Assembly: GCA_937976175.1 (NCBI GenBank)
Contig: CALJTN010000027.1
Span: forward strand, 1 to 35,999
Direction of reading: 5' to 3'
DNA from: an uncultured Clostridiaceae bacterium
Lineage (GTDB): Bacteria; Bacillota; Clostridia; Clostridiales; Clostridiaceae
Length of the DNA stretch: 35,999 nucleotides
This document shows positions 15,727-24,255 of the stretch, in pieces. Numbering within the stretch: position 1 is the first letter of the stretch; each line of letters begins with the position of its first letter. The notes under the pieces were generated by a model, which saw nothing but the letters and a program-made list of their open reading frames with translations, ran no database searches and was not told the DNA's origin. The translations under genes were made by a program, and so were the position numbers.

Positions 15727-15765
15727 AATAAAGAGCCTCCTTTTAGAAGGCTCTTTATTTTTTCA
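15727..15765 (+). terminator. Terminator of the Arg/Tyr-rich gene
   Basis: Stem AATAAAGAGCCT (15727-15738) with AGGCTCTTTATT (15748-15759), then a run of Ts. It lies 5 bases after the stop codon. Confidence 0.88.
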
Positions 15766-15813
15766 AAAAATAAAAAGCGACCCAGATAGCATAACATTAT
15801 GTATCTAGGCCGC
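15765..15813 (-). terminator. Terminator after tRNA-Sec
   Basis: Read on the minus strand, a 12-bp stem with G-U wobbles (15802-15813 with 15777-15788) is followed by a T-run from 15765-15776. It lies 17 bases past the tRNA 3' end and probably ends the sel transcript. Confidence 0.8.
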
Positions 15814-15829
15814 AATATGTCGTTTTTAT

Positions 15830-15926
15830 TGGCGGGAATATGTGTGAATCGAACACACCCATCGTGGTCTTAGCACGACAACACAGTTTTGAAGACTGGC
15901 AGGCACACCAGCACCTATCTACTCCC
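15830..15926 (-). tRNA. selC: tRNA-Sec (anticodon UCA)
   Basis: The 97-base sequence begins GGGAGTAG and ends TATTCCCGCCA with CCA encoded. The anticodon loop CTTCAAA carries UCA. The long variable arm (GTTGTCGTGC ... GACCACGAT), the extended acceptor/T arm and the T loop TTCGATT are those of selenocysteine tRNA rather than serine tRNA. It is charged with serine and converted by SelA. It lies 108 bases after selB on the same strand, completing the Sec cassette. Confidence 0.96.
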
Positions 15927-16034
15927 ATTAATGTTTTCTTACCCACGGCTCAGTGCTAATTATAGCATATCTTACCGTTGTATTCAATAGCAATATGCAC
16001 AATTTTGTCGAATTATTTAATGCATAATTGTCAC

Positions 16035-17951
16035 TTAACTTTCCTTATACAGTATTCTATCATTTTCCACCCTTTTAGTTAATTTTATACCATCAAAATG
16101 TTCTAAAAGAGCTACTGCGAATTTTCGACTTGTGCCAAATACTTCTCTAGCGGTGGATGCTGATATGCTACCATTTTCTTTTATGTGATTATATACTAGT
16201 TCCTTTGAATTTTCATAGTGTTTTTTTGTAAAAATACAATCCTCAGCTATTTTTATTAACTCTTCATTATCTATAAGGGAATCAAAAACCATTTTAAAGT
16301 TCTTTTTATCCTTTTCATTTATAGATAAATCAGTATATTTAGGCGTATTATATTTTCCTTTATCATAAGCTGAAATCACTATGTTTTTTAATATTTCTTG
16401 TTCTTTTGTATATTGTATCCTAAAATCATATAAAGATACAAATTTTTCATATACTTTTATAACATTTCTCTGTTCTATGAGCATCAGTATTTCGTCATAG
16501 GTTTTTTGCTTTATATTCTTTCCAAAAATCTTATTCTTAATTTCCTCTTTTGGCATACCAGCTTTAAGTGGATTAACATTGTGGTACCTTATTAAAACTT
16601 GCTCTATTTCACCTATCTTTTGTTTTAAGAAATTCTTATGTATATATATTGTCTTATCTAAGGTTATTAGCTTAATTATTATATTGTCCTCTACCAGTGT
16701 TTGTAATTTCTCCTCTATACCTTCTTCATTTTTACCTAGTGCTTTTATAATCAAATCCGTATCTGGGTACTCCGCACTTAATTTACTAACAGTATTCTCT
16801 AAAATGTTTTCAGTTTTTCCACTTTCTTTAACTTTAAGTTCTTCAATATACTTTCCATTAAACCTTTTAGCCTTCTCAGCGGCAGGTTCAATGACAGTAC
16901 CTCCAGCTATAGTATGCATGGGTGAGTAGCTTCTAAGTACATATCTATCATTTCTTTGAGCATTTATTGGTTTCTCTAATCTTAATTGTACATAAGCCCT
17001 TTCTCCTGGGGCTATTTCTTCTCTATCTAATATAACCACTCTACACAGGATTTCATCTGTTCCATGATACAATCTAACTCTTTGCCTATTAACTAATGGT
17101 TTTTTTGCACTTTTTAGGTAGTAAAGAGCACAATCTATTGAAAAAGAAGGCTCCATAATGTTTACCTTTGAAACTACATCCCCTCTTCCTATTTCGCTTA
17201 ATTTTATGTTAGCTAGGTTTATAGCACATCTTTGGCCTGCCTCTCCAAATTCTTCCGATTTATCATGAATATGAATACCTCTAACCTTTGTAATCACTTT
17301 TGAAGGATATACTTCTACATTATCCCCTACCTTTAATCTTCCGCTTATTATTGTTCCAGTTACCACAGTACCAAATCCACTTACAGAAAATGCTCTATCC
17401 ACAGGTAGTCTAAAATGCCCTTCCGTATCCTTAGCTTCAACTTCTTCTGTAATTTTATCTATATCATTAACTAACTCAGCTAGACCCATTTTAGTTTTTG
17501 AGGATACTGCATGAATAGGTGCATTTTCTAAAAATGTACCTTTAAACTCATCCTTCATGTCACCTTTAATCATTTCAATCCATTCGCTATCCACTAAATC
17601 AGCTTTTGTAAGCACTATGATTCCTTTTTTAACATTTAGTAGCTGTAATATTTCAAAATGCTCTCTAGTTTGTGGCATTATACCTTCATCTGCTGCTATA
17701 ACTAATAGAACCACATCTATACTACTTATTCCTGCTAACATGTTCTTAATAAACTTTTCATGACCTGGAACATCAATAATTCCAGCTCTTCTGCCAGAGG
17801 GTAAATCGAAATAAGTAAATCCTATATTTATAGAAATACCTCTATCCTTTTCCTCTTTTAAAGTATCTGTCTCTCTACCCGTTAATACTTTAATTAAAGT
17901 TGTCTTTCCATGGTCTATATGCCCTGCTGTTCCTATAATAATATGCTTCAT
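16035..17951 (-). CDS. selB: Selenocysteine-specific elongation factor SelB
   Basis: SelB brings Sec-tRNA to the ribosome at UGA codons marked by a SECIS hairpin. The 638-residue protein has an EF-Tu-like GTPase domain with GHIDHGKT (10-17), DVPGHE (60-65) and TKAD (115-118), beta-barrel domains II and III, a fourth SelB domain, and a C-terminal half (about 390-638) of winged helices that bind the SECIS RNA. Length and layout are normal. The start has GAGAGGATG upstream. It follows selA after 84 bases containing an inverted repeat, and is followed by tRNA-Sec. Confidence 0.97.
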   Translation of the reverse strand: MKHIIIGTAGHIDHGKTTLIKVLTGRETDTLKEEKDRGISINIGFTYFDLPSGRRAGIIDVPGHEKFIKNMLAGISSIDVVLLVIAADEGIMPQTREHFEILQLLNVKKGIIVLTKADLVDSEWIEMIKGDMKDEFKGTFLENAPIHAVSSKTKMGLAELVNDIDKITEEVEAKDTEGHFRLPVDRAFSVSGFGTVVTGTIISGRLKVGDNVEVYPSKVITKVRGIHIHDKSEEFGEAGQRCAINLANIKLSEIGRGDVVSKVNIMEPSFSIDCALYYLKSAKKPLVNRQRVRLYHGTDEILCRVVILDREEIAPGERAYVQLRLEKPINAQRNDRYVLRSYSPMHTIAGGTVIEPAAEKAKRFNGKYIEELKVKESGKTENILENTVSKLSAEYPDTDLIIKALGKNEEGIEEKLQTLVEDNIIIKLITLDKTIYIHKNFLKQKIGEIEQVLIRYHNVNPLKAGMPKEEIKNKIFGKNIKQKTYDEILMLIEQRNVIKVYEKFVSLYDFRIQYTKEQEILKNIVISAYDKGKYNTPKYTDLSINEKDKKNFKMVFDSLIDNEELIKIAEDCIFTKKHYENSKELVYNHIKENGSISASTAREVFGTSRKFAVALLEHFDGIKLTKRVENDRILYKES

Positions 17952-17979
17952 ATAAGTAACATCCTCTCAAATAAAAGTA

Positions 17980-18015
17980 TTGACATGCAAGCTATCTATA
18001 GGTTTTGCATGTCAA
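17980..18015. other. Perfect 11-bp inverted repeat between selA and selB
   Basis: TTGACATGCAA (17980-17990) and TTGCATGTCAA (18005-18015) around a 14-base spacer. On the minus strand it is followed by TACTTTTATTTG, which is not a clean T-run. It could attenuate selB transcription, stabilise the selA mRNA end, or be an operator. Confidence 0.6.
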
Positions 18016-18035
18016 CATCGGTTTTTATATTTTTT

Positions 18036-19415
18036 TTACATATTTTTAAAAGCCTCTGCAATAATTTCATAATCTTTTTCAAACAAAGTTCTAAGATCTA
18101 AGATCACTTCATTGTTATAAATTCTTACAATTATAGCTACTTCATTCATTCTCAAGGTTTCTTCTATTTGCGCTGCAGTAAAGCTTTCACTCTTTATTCT
18201 TATCACGTAGGTTTCCATTTTTTCTGTAGGCATGGAACCCCCGCCAACCATTGAATAATCACTATCTATAGTAAAAGTGAATTTATCAGTTTTATTTTGA
18301 AGCTTTCTTTTCAGCTTTTGTGCTCTTTTTTTAAGCTCTTCCTTTCCACATAAAAGCATGCTTAAGGTTGGTATATCTTTAATAGCCTCTGCTTCTTCTA
18401 AATAATGTTGCAGTGTACCTTCTAAAGCTGCTAAAGTCATCTTATCTATTCTCAGCGCCCTAGTTAATTGGTTTTTCCTCATGCTATCAACATAAGTCTT
18501 TTTACCTACTATAATTCCAGCTTGAGGACCACCTAGCATCTTGTCTCCACTAAAGGTTACTACATCTATGCCTTTTCTTATACTTTCTTGAACTGTTGGT
18601 TCATACACAAATCCATATTTAGAGTAATCTATTAGCACTCCACTTCCTATGTCTTCAAATACTGGTATATTTTTTTCATTCCCTAGCTTTACTAGATCTT
18701 CTATAGATACTTCCTCTGTAAACCCCATAATTTTAAAATTAGAAGTATGTACTTTTAATAGTACTCCTGTATTCTCACTAATGTTATCTTCGTAATCGTA
18801 TAAATGAGTTCTATTGGTTGTGCCTACTTCTACAAGTTTAGCTCCGCTAAATTTCATAACCTCAGGCACTCTAAAGGACCCACCAATTTCAACTAATTGC
18901 CCTCTAGAGACTATTGCTTCCTTCTCCCTACATAAAGTATCTAACACAAGCATTACTGCAGCGGCATTGTTATTTACCACCATAGCAGCCTCTGCGCCAG
19001 TTATTTTTATAATAATTTCCTCTATATGTGAATACCTAGACCCTCTTTTACCCTTTTCTATGTCATATTCAAGATTATTATAATTCTCAGCAACGCTAAT
19101 CACTTTTTCTATGGCTCCCTTTGATAAAAGAGATCTGCCTAGATTTGTATGCACCACAGTTCCTGTCCCATTTATTACTTTTCTAAGCTTTGGACTCTTC
19201 TTTTTATTTAGCAATTTAATAGAGTGGATTACTACCTCTTCTTTTGTTAAGCATTCTATTTCATTATTTAGGATTGCTTTCCTATAAAACTCTATAGCTT
19301 CCCTTAAAGAATCTAATACAAGCACTCTCATACTATTGTTTAACTGATTTTTTATTATTTCTTCTTGAAGTAGTTCGTCTACTTTAGGTAAACTTCTTAA
19401 TAATTCTCTATTCAT
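18036..19415 (-). CDS. selA: L-seryl-tRNA(Sec) selenium transferase SelA
   Basis: A PLP enzyme that turns Ser-tRNA-Sec into Sec-tRNA-Sec with selenophosphate from SelD. It has 459 residues, the usual bacterial length. The N-terminal part (1-80) binds tRNA-Sec. The fold-type I core has [14 protein letters not shown] (82-95), the RGSRYSH region, and the PLP lysine in [13 protein letters not shown] (Lys292). The ATG follows AAGGAGG. It begins 41 bases after selD and is clearly in the same operon. Confidence 0.97.
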   Translation of the reverse strand: MNRELLRSLPKVDELLQEEIIKNQLNNSMRVLVLDSLREAIEFYRKAILNNEIECLTKEEVVIHSIKLLNKKKSPKLRKVINGTGTVVHTNLGRSLLSKGAIEKVISVAENYNNLEYDIEKGKRGSRYSHIEEIIIKITGAEAAMVVNNNAAAVMLVLDTLCREKEAIVSRGQLVEIGGSFRVPEVMKFSGAKLVEVGTTNRTHLYDYEDNISENTGVLLKVHTSNFKIMGFTEEVSIEDLVKLGNEKNIPVFEDIGSGVLIDYSKYGFVYEPTVQESIRKGIDVVTFSGDKMLGGPQAGIIVGKKTYVDSMRKNQLTRALRIDKMTLAALEGTLQHYLEEAEAIKDIPTLSMLLCGKEELKKRAQKLKRKLQNKTDKFTFTIDSDYSMVGGGSMPTEKMETYVIRIKSESFTAAQIEETLRMNEVAIIVRIYNNEVILDLRTLFEKDYEIIAEAFKNM

Positions 19416-19456
19416 GGATTCCTCCTTGTGCTTTTTCTTAATATGAAGGACTTTTA

Positions 19457-20485
19457 TTACTCCACAATTATATACTTATCTTGCAAAGGAATTACTTCCC
19501 CTATAATTTGTGATTTTAGTTCTAGCTGATTTAGCCTGCTCATAAGCTTTTCCGCTTCTACCTTTGTGCAAGACACTAAAAGTCCCCCTGAAGTTTGAGG
19601 ATCAAATAATATATCCTCTAACCATTCCGGTATGTTCCTAAGCTCATATTTCCCATTTAAGTACGCCTTATTGTTATAACTACCTGCGGGTACTAGCCCT
19701 AGTTTTGCGTATTCCTTAGCCTCTTTTATATATGGTATTTTCTCTTTAAATAGCTTTAAGCTTATATTGGATCCCTTAGCCATTTCATAGCAGTGACCCA
19801 TAATACCAAAGCCCGTTATATCTGTACAAGCACTTATCTCATGTTCCATAATGATTTCACCAGAATATTTATTTAAAGTACTCATAATCTTAACTGCAGT
19901 ATTATATGCCTCTTTTGAAGCCATTTCAGCTTTTATTGCTGTATTAATTATACCCGTACCCAAGGGCTTTGTTAAAATTAGTACGTCCTGCGCGTTGCAG
20001 CCATAATTTTTAAGCACCTTATCTGGATGTACTATTCCCATAACAGATAGACCATATTTAGGTTCATCATCTTCTACAGAGTGACCCCCTATTACTATAG
20101 CTCCAGCTTCTATTACCTTATCTGCTCCACCTTTTAAAATTTCTCCGAGTATATCTATATTTAAACAATTAGGAAAACATACTATATTTAAGGCTACCGT
20201 TGGCTTACCACCCATAGCATAAACATCGCTTAATGAGTTTGCTGCTGCTATTTGCCCAAAAGTATATGGGTCATCTACCACTGGCGTAAAAAAGTCTAAA
20301 GTTTGAATAACTGCGATTTCATCACTTAATTTGTATACCGCTGCATCATCAGAGGTTTCAATTCCAACAATTAAATTTTCGCTCTCCATCTTAGGTAATT
20401 TATCTAATATCTTCGAAAGGGTCTCCGGCCCTATTTTTGCTGCTCAACCAGAGGTTTTTGAAAGTTCTGTAAGTCTCTTCTGCAT
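19457..20485 (-). CDS. selD: Selenophosphate synthetase SelD, Sec-containing (in-frame UGA)
   Basis: SelD makes selenophosphate from selenide and ATP. The gene starts at the ATG at 20483-20485, preceded by AAGGAGG, and reads [13 protein letters not shown], then UGA, then AAKIGP. The UGA (20444-20446, residue 14) is exactly where family members have the catalytic Cys or Sec, and the family Lys follows as Lys17. Total length is 342 residues including Sec. A small hairpin just past the UGA fits a bacterial SECIS. The shorter frame from the ATG at 20387-20389 lacks the catalytic loop and has no ribosome site, so it is not the real start. Later motifs ([36 protein letters not shown]) are normal. 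Neighbours selA, selB and tRNA-Sec supply the decoding machinery. Confidence 0.96.
20418..20446 (-). promoter_or_regulatory. UGA (Sec) codon and candidate bacterial SECIS hairpin
   Basis: After the UGA at 20444-20446 there are 11 bases, then AGGG (20429-20432) pairs with CCCT (20418-20421) around a CCGGAGA loop. The apical loop begins 15 bases after the UGA and holds a GG, as bacterial SECIS loops recognised by SelB usually do. The stem is short, so the exact fold is uncertain. Confidence 0.65.
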
Positions 20486-20547
20486 CTTGGTACCTCCTTG
20501 TAGTTCTCTAGAACGCAAAATAATTATTTTACTGCTAGTATTTCTGT

Positions 20548-20575
20548 ATTATAGCTAACAATTATTAATTGTCAC
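20548..20575 (-). promoter_or_regulatory. Candidate promoter of the sel operon
   Basis: On the minus strand, -35 GTGACA (20570-20575) and -10 TATAAT (20548-20553), spacer 16 bases. It lies about 60 bases upstream of the selD start and just past the end of comEA. Confidence 0.55.
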
Positions 20576-20605
20576 TAAATCTTCAAAATAATTTTATACC
20601 ATTAG

Positions 20606-21262
20606 CTACTTTATGTCTACCTTATCTATAAATTTACTTAAGGTCTTTTCTCCAATACCACTTACTTTCGTTAGTTCCTCTACAGACTTAAATCCTCCAT
20701 TTTCTTCTCTAAATGTAATTATAGCATCAGCTTTAGCATCCCCTATCCCTGTAAGCGTCTTTAATTCTTCTTTGTTTGCAGTATTTACGTTGATAATACC
20801 CTTCTTTCCATTAGCATTTGAATCTATAGAATTACTAATACTATTTTGAAAACTTTGTATCTTATCTACATCAGCCTTTGTATGAATCACAATACAATTT
20901 TCATCATTTAGTTTAATAGAAAGATTAGTTCCACCAAGATCTGCTTCTGAAGTAATACCTCCTGCTAGTTTTATAAGATCTGTTACTCTACTGCCCTTTT
21001 TTACTTCATAAACTCCAGGCTCTTTTACAGCTCCTTTTATATCCACTTTAATATTACCATCTTCCAAACTATTAATAGAATCTGCAATAACTCCCTGTGG
21101 CTCTTTTTTTTCTTGAGTTTTATTATCTTCTATAAATATATCCTTATAATCTGCACTATCAACGGTTTCTTTTGGACTTGACATTACATATCCAGCAACT
21201 ATAAACACAATACTTATGCACAAAATAGCTATTGAGCCAACTATCTTCTCTTTATTCTTCAT
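20606..21262 (-). CDS. comEA: Competence protein ComEA (DNA receptor)
   Basis: A membrane-anchored DNA-binding protein for DNA uptake. It is 218 residues: a short basic start, one membrane helix (about 8-28), a linker, a SLBB domain (about 73-130, 'VDIKGAVKEPGVYEV'), a low-complexity Ser/Asn linker, and a C-terminal double helix-hairpin-helix domain (about 157-218) with 'INVNTANKEELKTLTGIGDAKADAI'. This is the standard ComEA layout. It is divergent from the carboxypeptidase gene. The partner channel gene comEC is probably the partial gene at the left edge. Confidence 0.93.
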   Translation of the reverse strand: MKNKEKIVGSIAILCISIVFIVAGYVMSSPKETVDSADYKDIFIEDNKTQEKKEPQGVIADSINSLEDGNIKVDIKGAVKEPGVYEVKKGSRVTDLIKLAGGITSEADLGGTNLSIKLNDENCIVIHTKADVDKIQSFQNSISNSIDSNANGKKGIINVNTANKEELKTLTGIGDAKADAIITFREENGGFKSVEELTKVSGIGEKTLSKFIDKVDIK

Positions 21263-21414
21263 AACTCTTCCTTATTCTCCTCTCTCCGTACTAAGCAATT
21301 ACTAATTGTTTTATGTTCCTATATGGAATTATTGACAAATTTCCAAAAATACTGTCGCTAAAAAAAGTTTTTTTTGATATACTATAAATATTAAAAAAAA
21401 CTGGGAGGTAGTCT

Positions 21415-22701
21415 ATGAAGAAGTTAATCGCAATAATACTTACATCACTCTTGTTCCTTTTTAATGTAGCTCCAGCAGTTAAAGCTGAAGCAAAACCACC
21501 AGTGGTGTCTGCTGATAGTGTGGTTTTAATGGACGCTACTACAGGGAAAGTACTTTATGAGAAGAATAAGAATTCTGCTTACCCGCCAGCTTCCACCACT
21601 AAGATAATGACCACACTTCTAATCTTAGAAAAATGCAATTTAGATGATTTAGTAACAGTAAGCAAAAATGCCGAGAGGGCTGATGGTTCAAAAATATACA
21701 TCTTTGAGGGTGAAATAATTTCTGTAAAAGAATTGTTATATGGATTAATATTAGCTTCAGCTAATGACTGTGCTATAGCCTTAGCTGAACATGTAAGTGG
21801 TTCCACAGAAGAATTTGCAAAACTTATGAACGAAAAAGCAAAGTCTTTAGGCTGTACTAGTACCAATTTTGTCAATCCTAATGGACTTTATGACATTAAT
21901 CAGAAAACTTCTGCTTATGACTTAGCTTTAATTATGCAGGAACTTACTAAGCACGCAGAATACAAAGAAATTTCCCTAACTCCTTCATACATAATGGCAG
22001 CAACAAATAAATCTACTGAAAAACGTCCTCTTTGGAATGGTAATAAGCTAATGCATAAGGGCGACAAATACTATTATGAAGGCTGCGAAGGTGGAAAGAC
22101 AGGCTACACCGTTCAATCAAAGCATTCTTACGTTGCCACAGCTAGTAGAAACGGTCAAAAACTTATAGTAGCTCTTGTACATGACTCTAAAAAAACTTTT
22201 TTTGCAGACAGTAGAAAACTATTCGATTATGGCTTTGATAATTTTGAGCTATCTAAATACTTAAGTAAGGATGATTCAGTATCAAATTTAACCTTAGAAG
22301 ATGGTACCATACTTCCACTACTTGCTGCAAAGGATTTTTATATTGTTAAAGCTAAAAATTCAACTTTAACTCCAACTATTAAAACTGAGCAAAAGGATTT
22401 AAATTTTATTTCTATTAACAAAGGTGATTTAATAAGTAAAGCTATAATTACTTGTGGCGAGGACTCCTACTCCTTAGATTTATCCAGCGGAGCGGATTAT
22501 ACTAAAAAAAGCTCATCTCTCACCAATGTGTTTTCTAATGATGGTTCAAAGAGCAAAAAAAACTCTTCCATCTTAATAAACATAATAAAATATATTGTGA
22601 TTATTTTAGCACTACTTTTAGTCTTTATGAGGGTGAAAAAGCTAATAAGAAGGAATAAATATAGGAGAGTCATAGATCGTTTAAATAATAATAAAAAGTA
22701 A
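21415..22701 (+). CDS. D-alanyl-D-alanine carboxypeptidase (DacF/DacB type, PBP5 family)
   Basis: A serine peptidase that trims the pentapeptide of peptidoglycan. It is 428 residues with a signal peptide (about 1-24). The serine triad motifs are present: STTK at 60-63 (nucleophile Ser60), SAN at 115-117 and KTG at 228-230. A C-terminal beta domain (about 265-355) follows, then a C-terminal membrane helix (about 383-403) and a basic tail. Such proteins include DacF of sporulating Bacillus, but which paralogue this is cannot be settled here. TGGGAGG precedes the ATG. It is the only large plus-strand gene in the window. Confidence 0.93.
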   Translation: MKKLIAIILTSLLFLFNVAPAVKAEAKPPVVSADSVVLMDATTGKVLYEKNKNSAYPPASTTKIMTTLLILEKCNLDDLVTVSKNAERADGSKIYIFEGEIISVKELLYGLILASANDCAIALAEHVSGSTEEFAKLMNEKAKSLGCTSTNFVNPNGLYDINQKTSAYDLALIMQELTKHAEYKEISLTPSYIMAATNKSTEKRPLWNGNKLMHKGDKYYYEGCEGGKTGYTVQSKHSYVATASRNGQKLIVALVHDSKKTFFADSRKLFDYGFDNFELSKYLSKDDSVSNLTLEDGTILPLLAAKDFYIVKAKNSTLTPTIKTEQKDLNFISINKGDLISKAIITCGEDSYSLDLSSGADYTKKSSSLTNVFSNDGSKSKKNSSILINIIKYIVIILALLLVFMRVKKLIRRNKYRRVIDRLNNNKK

Positions 22702-22706
22702 TATTT

Positions 22707-22756
22707 TAAAAGCACCAGACCTGCACTAAATTAACAATGCAATCCTGGTGCTTTTT
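22707..22756. terminator. Bidirectional terminator between convergent genes
   Basis: AAAAGCACCAG (22708-22718) pairs with CTGGTGCTTTT (22745-22755). A TGCA inner pair may extend the fold. A and T tails serve both directions. It lies between the stop codons of the carboxypeptidase gene and the pseudouridine synthase gene. Confidence 0.85.
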
Positions 22757-23697
22757 TATATCCCACTTTCAGCTTTTAGTTTACTTACCAAATTTTCCAT
22801 ATCCTCTGGGAGCTTTGACTCAAGTGTAAGCTGATCACCAGTTCTTGGATGTGGAATTATTAATTTGTACGCATGTAGTGCTTGCCTATCAATATAATGG
22901 TTTTCTTCCGCTCCATAAAGACTATCTCCATAAAGAGGATGACCAATATGACTTAAGTGAACACGAATTTGATGGGTTCTACCAGTTTCTAAAGTCACCT
23001 TTACCAAATCACCGTTTTTAAACGACTCAATAACTTCATAGTGAGTTATACTTCTTTGACCATCTTCACAAACTCCCCTCTTGATACCTTCGGCGTCCGG
23101 TTTTCCAATAGGCAAATCAATAGTACCTGATTTTCTTTGCATATTGCCATGTACAACAGCCATATAGCTCTTCTCAAAAGTCTTACTTTGCATATTATCG
23201 CTACCTTGCATATCGTTGCCTTGCATATCCCTAGCTAAGGCCATATGTGAAAATTGATTTTTTGCTATTATTATAAGCCCCGAAGTATCCATATCCAGTC
23301 TACTCACTAGTCTAACAATGCATTTTTCATTTCTTTCTTTGAAATAGTACAAAACTCCATTGGCAAGAGTTCCCAAAGGATATCCTTTAGTAGGATGAAC
23401 CACTATGCCTGGTCTCTTATTTATAACAATAAGGTCTGTATCTTCATATATAACATTTAAATCCATCTTCTCCGGTTCAATGTTTTGATGCTCATCTGTC
23501 TTCATATCAATTTCTATTTTATCCTTTGAACTTATTCTATGGTTTAGCTTAGCAACTTTATCATTTACACTAATTTTCCCACTAAGTCCTGAACTTTTTA
23601 TAAACCTACTAGACAAATTTTCTGTAAACTTTAAATAATCCCTTACTTTCACTTCTTGTATGTTTTCTCCAACTATATAGGTTAATTTATTTGTCAT
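22756..23697 (-). CDS. RluA/RluD-family rRNA pseudouridine synthase
   Basis: Converts uridine to pseudouridine in RNA. It is 313 residues with an N-terminal S4-like RNA-binding domain (about 15-65) and a catalytic domain with 'VSRLDMDTSGLIIIAK'; the catalytic Asp is 135. The motif reads SRLD rather than the commoner HRLD, as in several clostridial members. 'GRTHQIRVHLSHIGHPLYGD' is also intact. Between the helix ending 'HMALARD' and 'KTFEKSYMAVV' there is an extra run of DMQGN/DMQGS/DNMQS (157-171) encoded by a short tandem DNA repeat. Ribosome site AGAGGGG. The exact rRNA target cannot be told from sequence. Confidence 0.92.
   Translation of the reverse strand: MTNKLTYIVGENIQEVKVRDYLKFTENLSSRFIKSSGLSGKISVNDKVAKLNHRISSKDKIEIDMKTDEHQNIEPEKMDLNVIYEDTDLIVINKRPGIVVHPTKGYPLGTLANGVLYYFKERNEKCIVRLVSRLDMDTSGLIIIAKNQFSHMALARDMQGNDMQGSDNMQSKTFEKSYMAVVHGNMQRKSGTIDLPIGKPDAEGIKRGVCEDGQRSITHYEVIESFKNGDLVKVTLETGRTHQIRVHLSHIGHPLYGDSLYGAEENHYIDRQALHAYKLIIPHPRTGDQLTLESKLPEDMENLVSKLKAESGI
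23185..23229 (-). repeat. In-frame tandem repeat inside the pseudouridine synthase gene
   Basis: About three imperfect copies of a 15-base unit containing TTGCATAT (plus-strand reading), coding for DMQGN, DMQGS and DNMQS. It keeps the frame and probably adds a surface loop of about ten residues. Confidence 0.75.
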
Positions 23698-23761
23698 ACT
23701 ACCCCTCTTTTTCTAGCTATTGTTTTTTACTTTCATACTTATGAATATTTAAGAATAACTA

Positions 23762-23790
23762 TAAAAAACCTCGAGTTACTACCCGAGGTT
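23762..23790 (-). terminator. Terminator after the RidA gene
   Basis: AACCTCG (23767-23773) and CGAGGTT (23784-23790) form the stem. On the minus strand a T-run follows (23761-23768 region). It lies 12 bases after the stop codon. Confidence 0.85.
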
Positions 23791-23801
23791 AATATAAGGC
23801 A

Positions 23802-24185
23802 CTATTCTACTATAGCAATTACTTCTATTTCTACTAATGCATCCTTAGGAAGTTTTGCCGCCTCAACGCAGGATCTAGCTGGTGGGTTCGTACTAAAGTA
23901 TTGTGAATATACTTCATTCATATCAGCGAAGTCATTCATATTTTTTAGAAATACCATGGTTTTTACCACCTTATCCAAAGTGGTGCCAGCTTCTTCTAAT
24001 ATAGCTTTTACATTATCTAAAGATTGTGCTGTAGCTCTTTTTATATCATCATTTATAAATTCTCCAGTGGCTGGATTTATTGCTAATTGACCTGAAGTAT
24101 ATAGCAAACTCCCTACTTTTACTGCTTGAGAATACGGTCCAATAGCTGCTGGTGCATTCTTTGTGCTTATGATAACTTTCTCCAT
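23802..24185 (-). CDS. ridA: RidA family enamine/imine deaminase
   Basis: RidA proteins hydrolyse reactive 2-aminoacrylate-type enamines released by PLP enzymes. The 127-residue protein starts 'VISTKNAPAAIGPYSQAVKVG' and has 'YTSGQLAINPATGEF' and the substrate-binding Arg in 'NPPARSCVEAAKLPKDALVEIE' (Arg107 region, followed by the conserved Cys and Glu). Length is normal. The ATG follows a GGAGGAG site. It lies 70 bases after the LCP gene, where many clostridia carry rsfS. The terminator follows directly. Confidence 0.94.
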   Translation of the reverse strand: MEKVIISTKNAPAAIGPYSQAVKVGSLLYTSGQLAINPATGEFINDDIKRATAQSLDNVKAILEEAGTTLDKVVKTMVFLKNMNDFADMNEVYSQYFSTNPPARSCVEAAKLPKDALVEIEVIAIVE

Positions 24186-24255
24186 TTTTTCTCCTCCTCA
24201 TAATTGTGCATTGTCCCCATACTATCCACTTTATATTATTGGTAGTGTGGCAATA

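Noticed and set aside
19457-20389. selD as a 310-aa protein starting at the ATG at 20387-20389
   Set aside because: There is no ribosome site and the catalytic loop is missing. The upstream ATG with AAGGAGG and a UGA at the Cys/Sec position is clearly the true start.
21331-21383. TTGACA at 21332-21337 or TATACT at 21378-21383 as the promoter of the D,D-carboxypeptidase gene
   Set aside because: TTGACA has only TCGCTA at the right distance, and TATACT has no -35 at 17 bases. No convincing pair.
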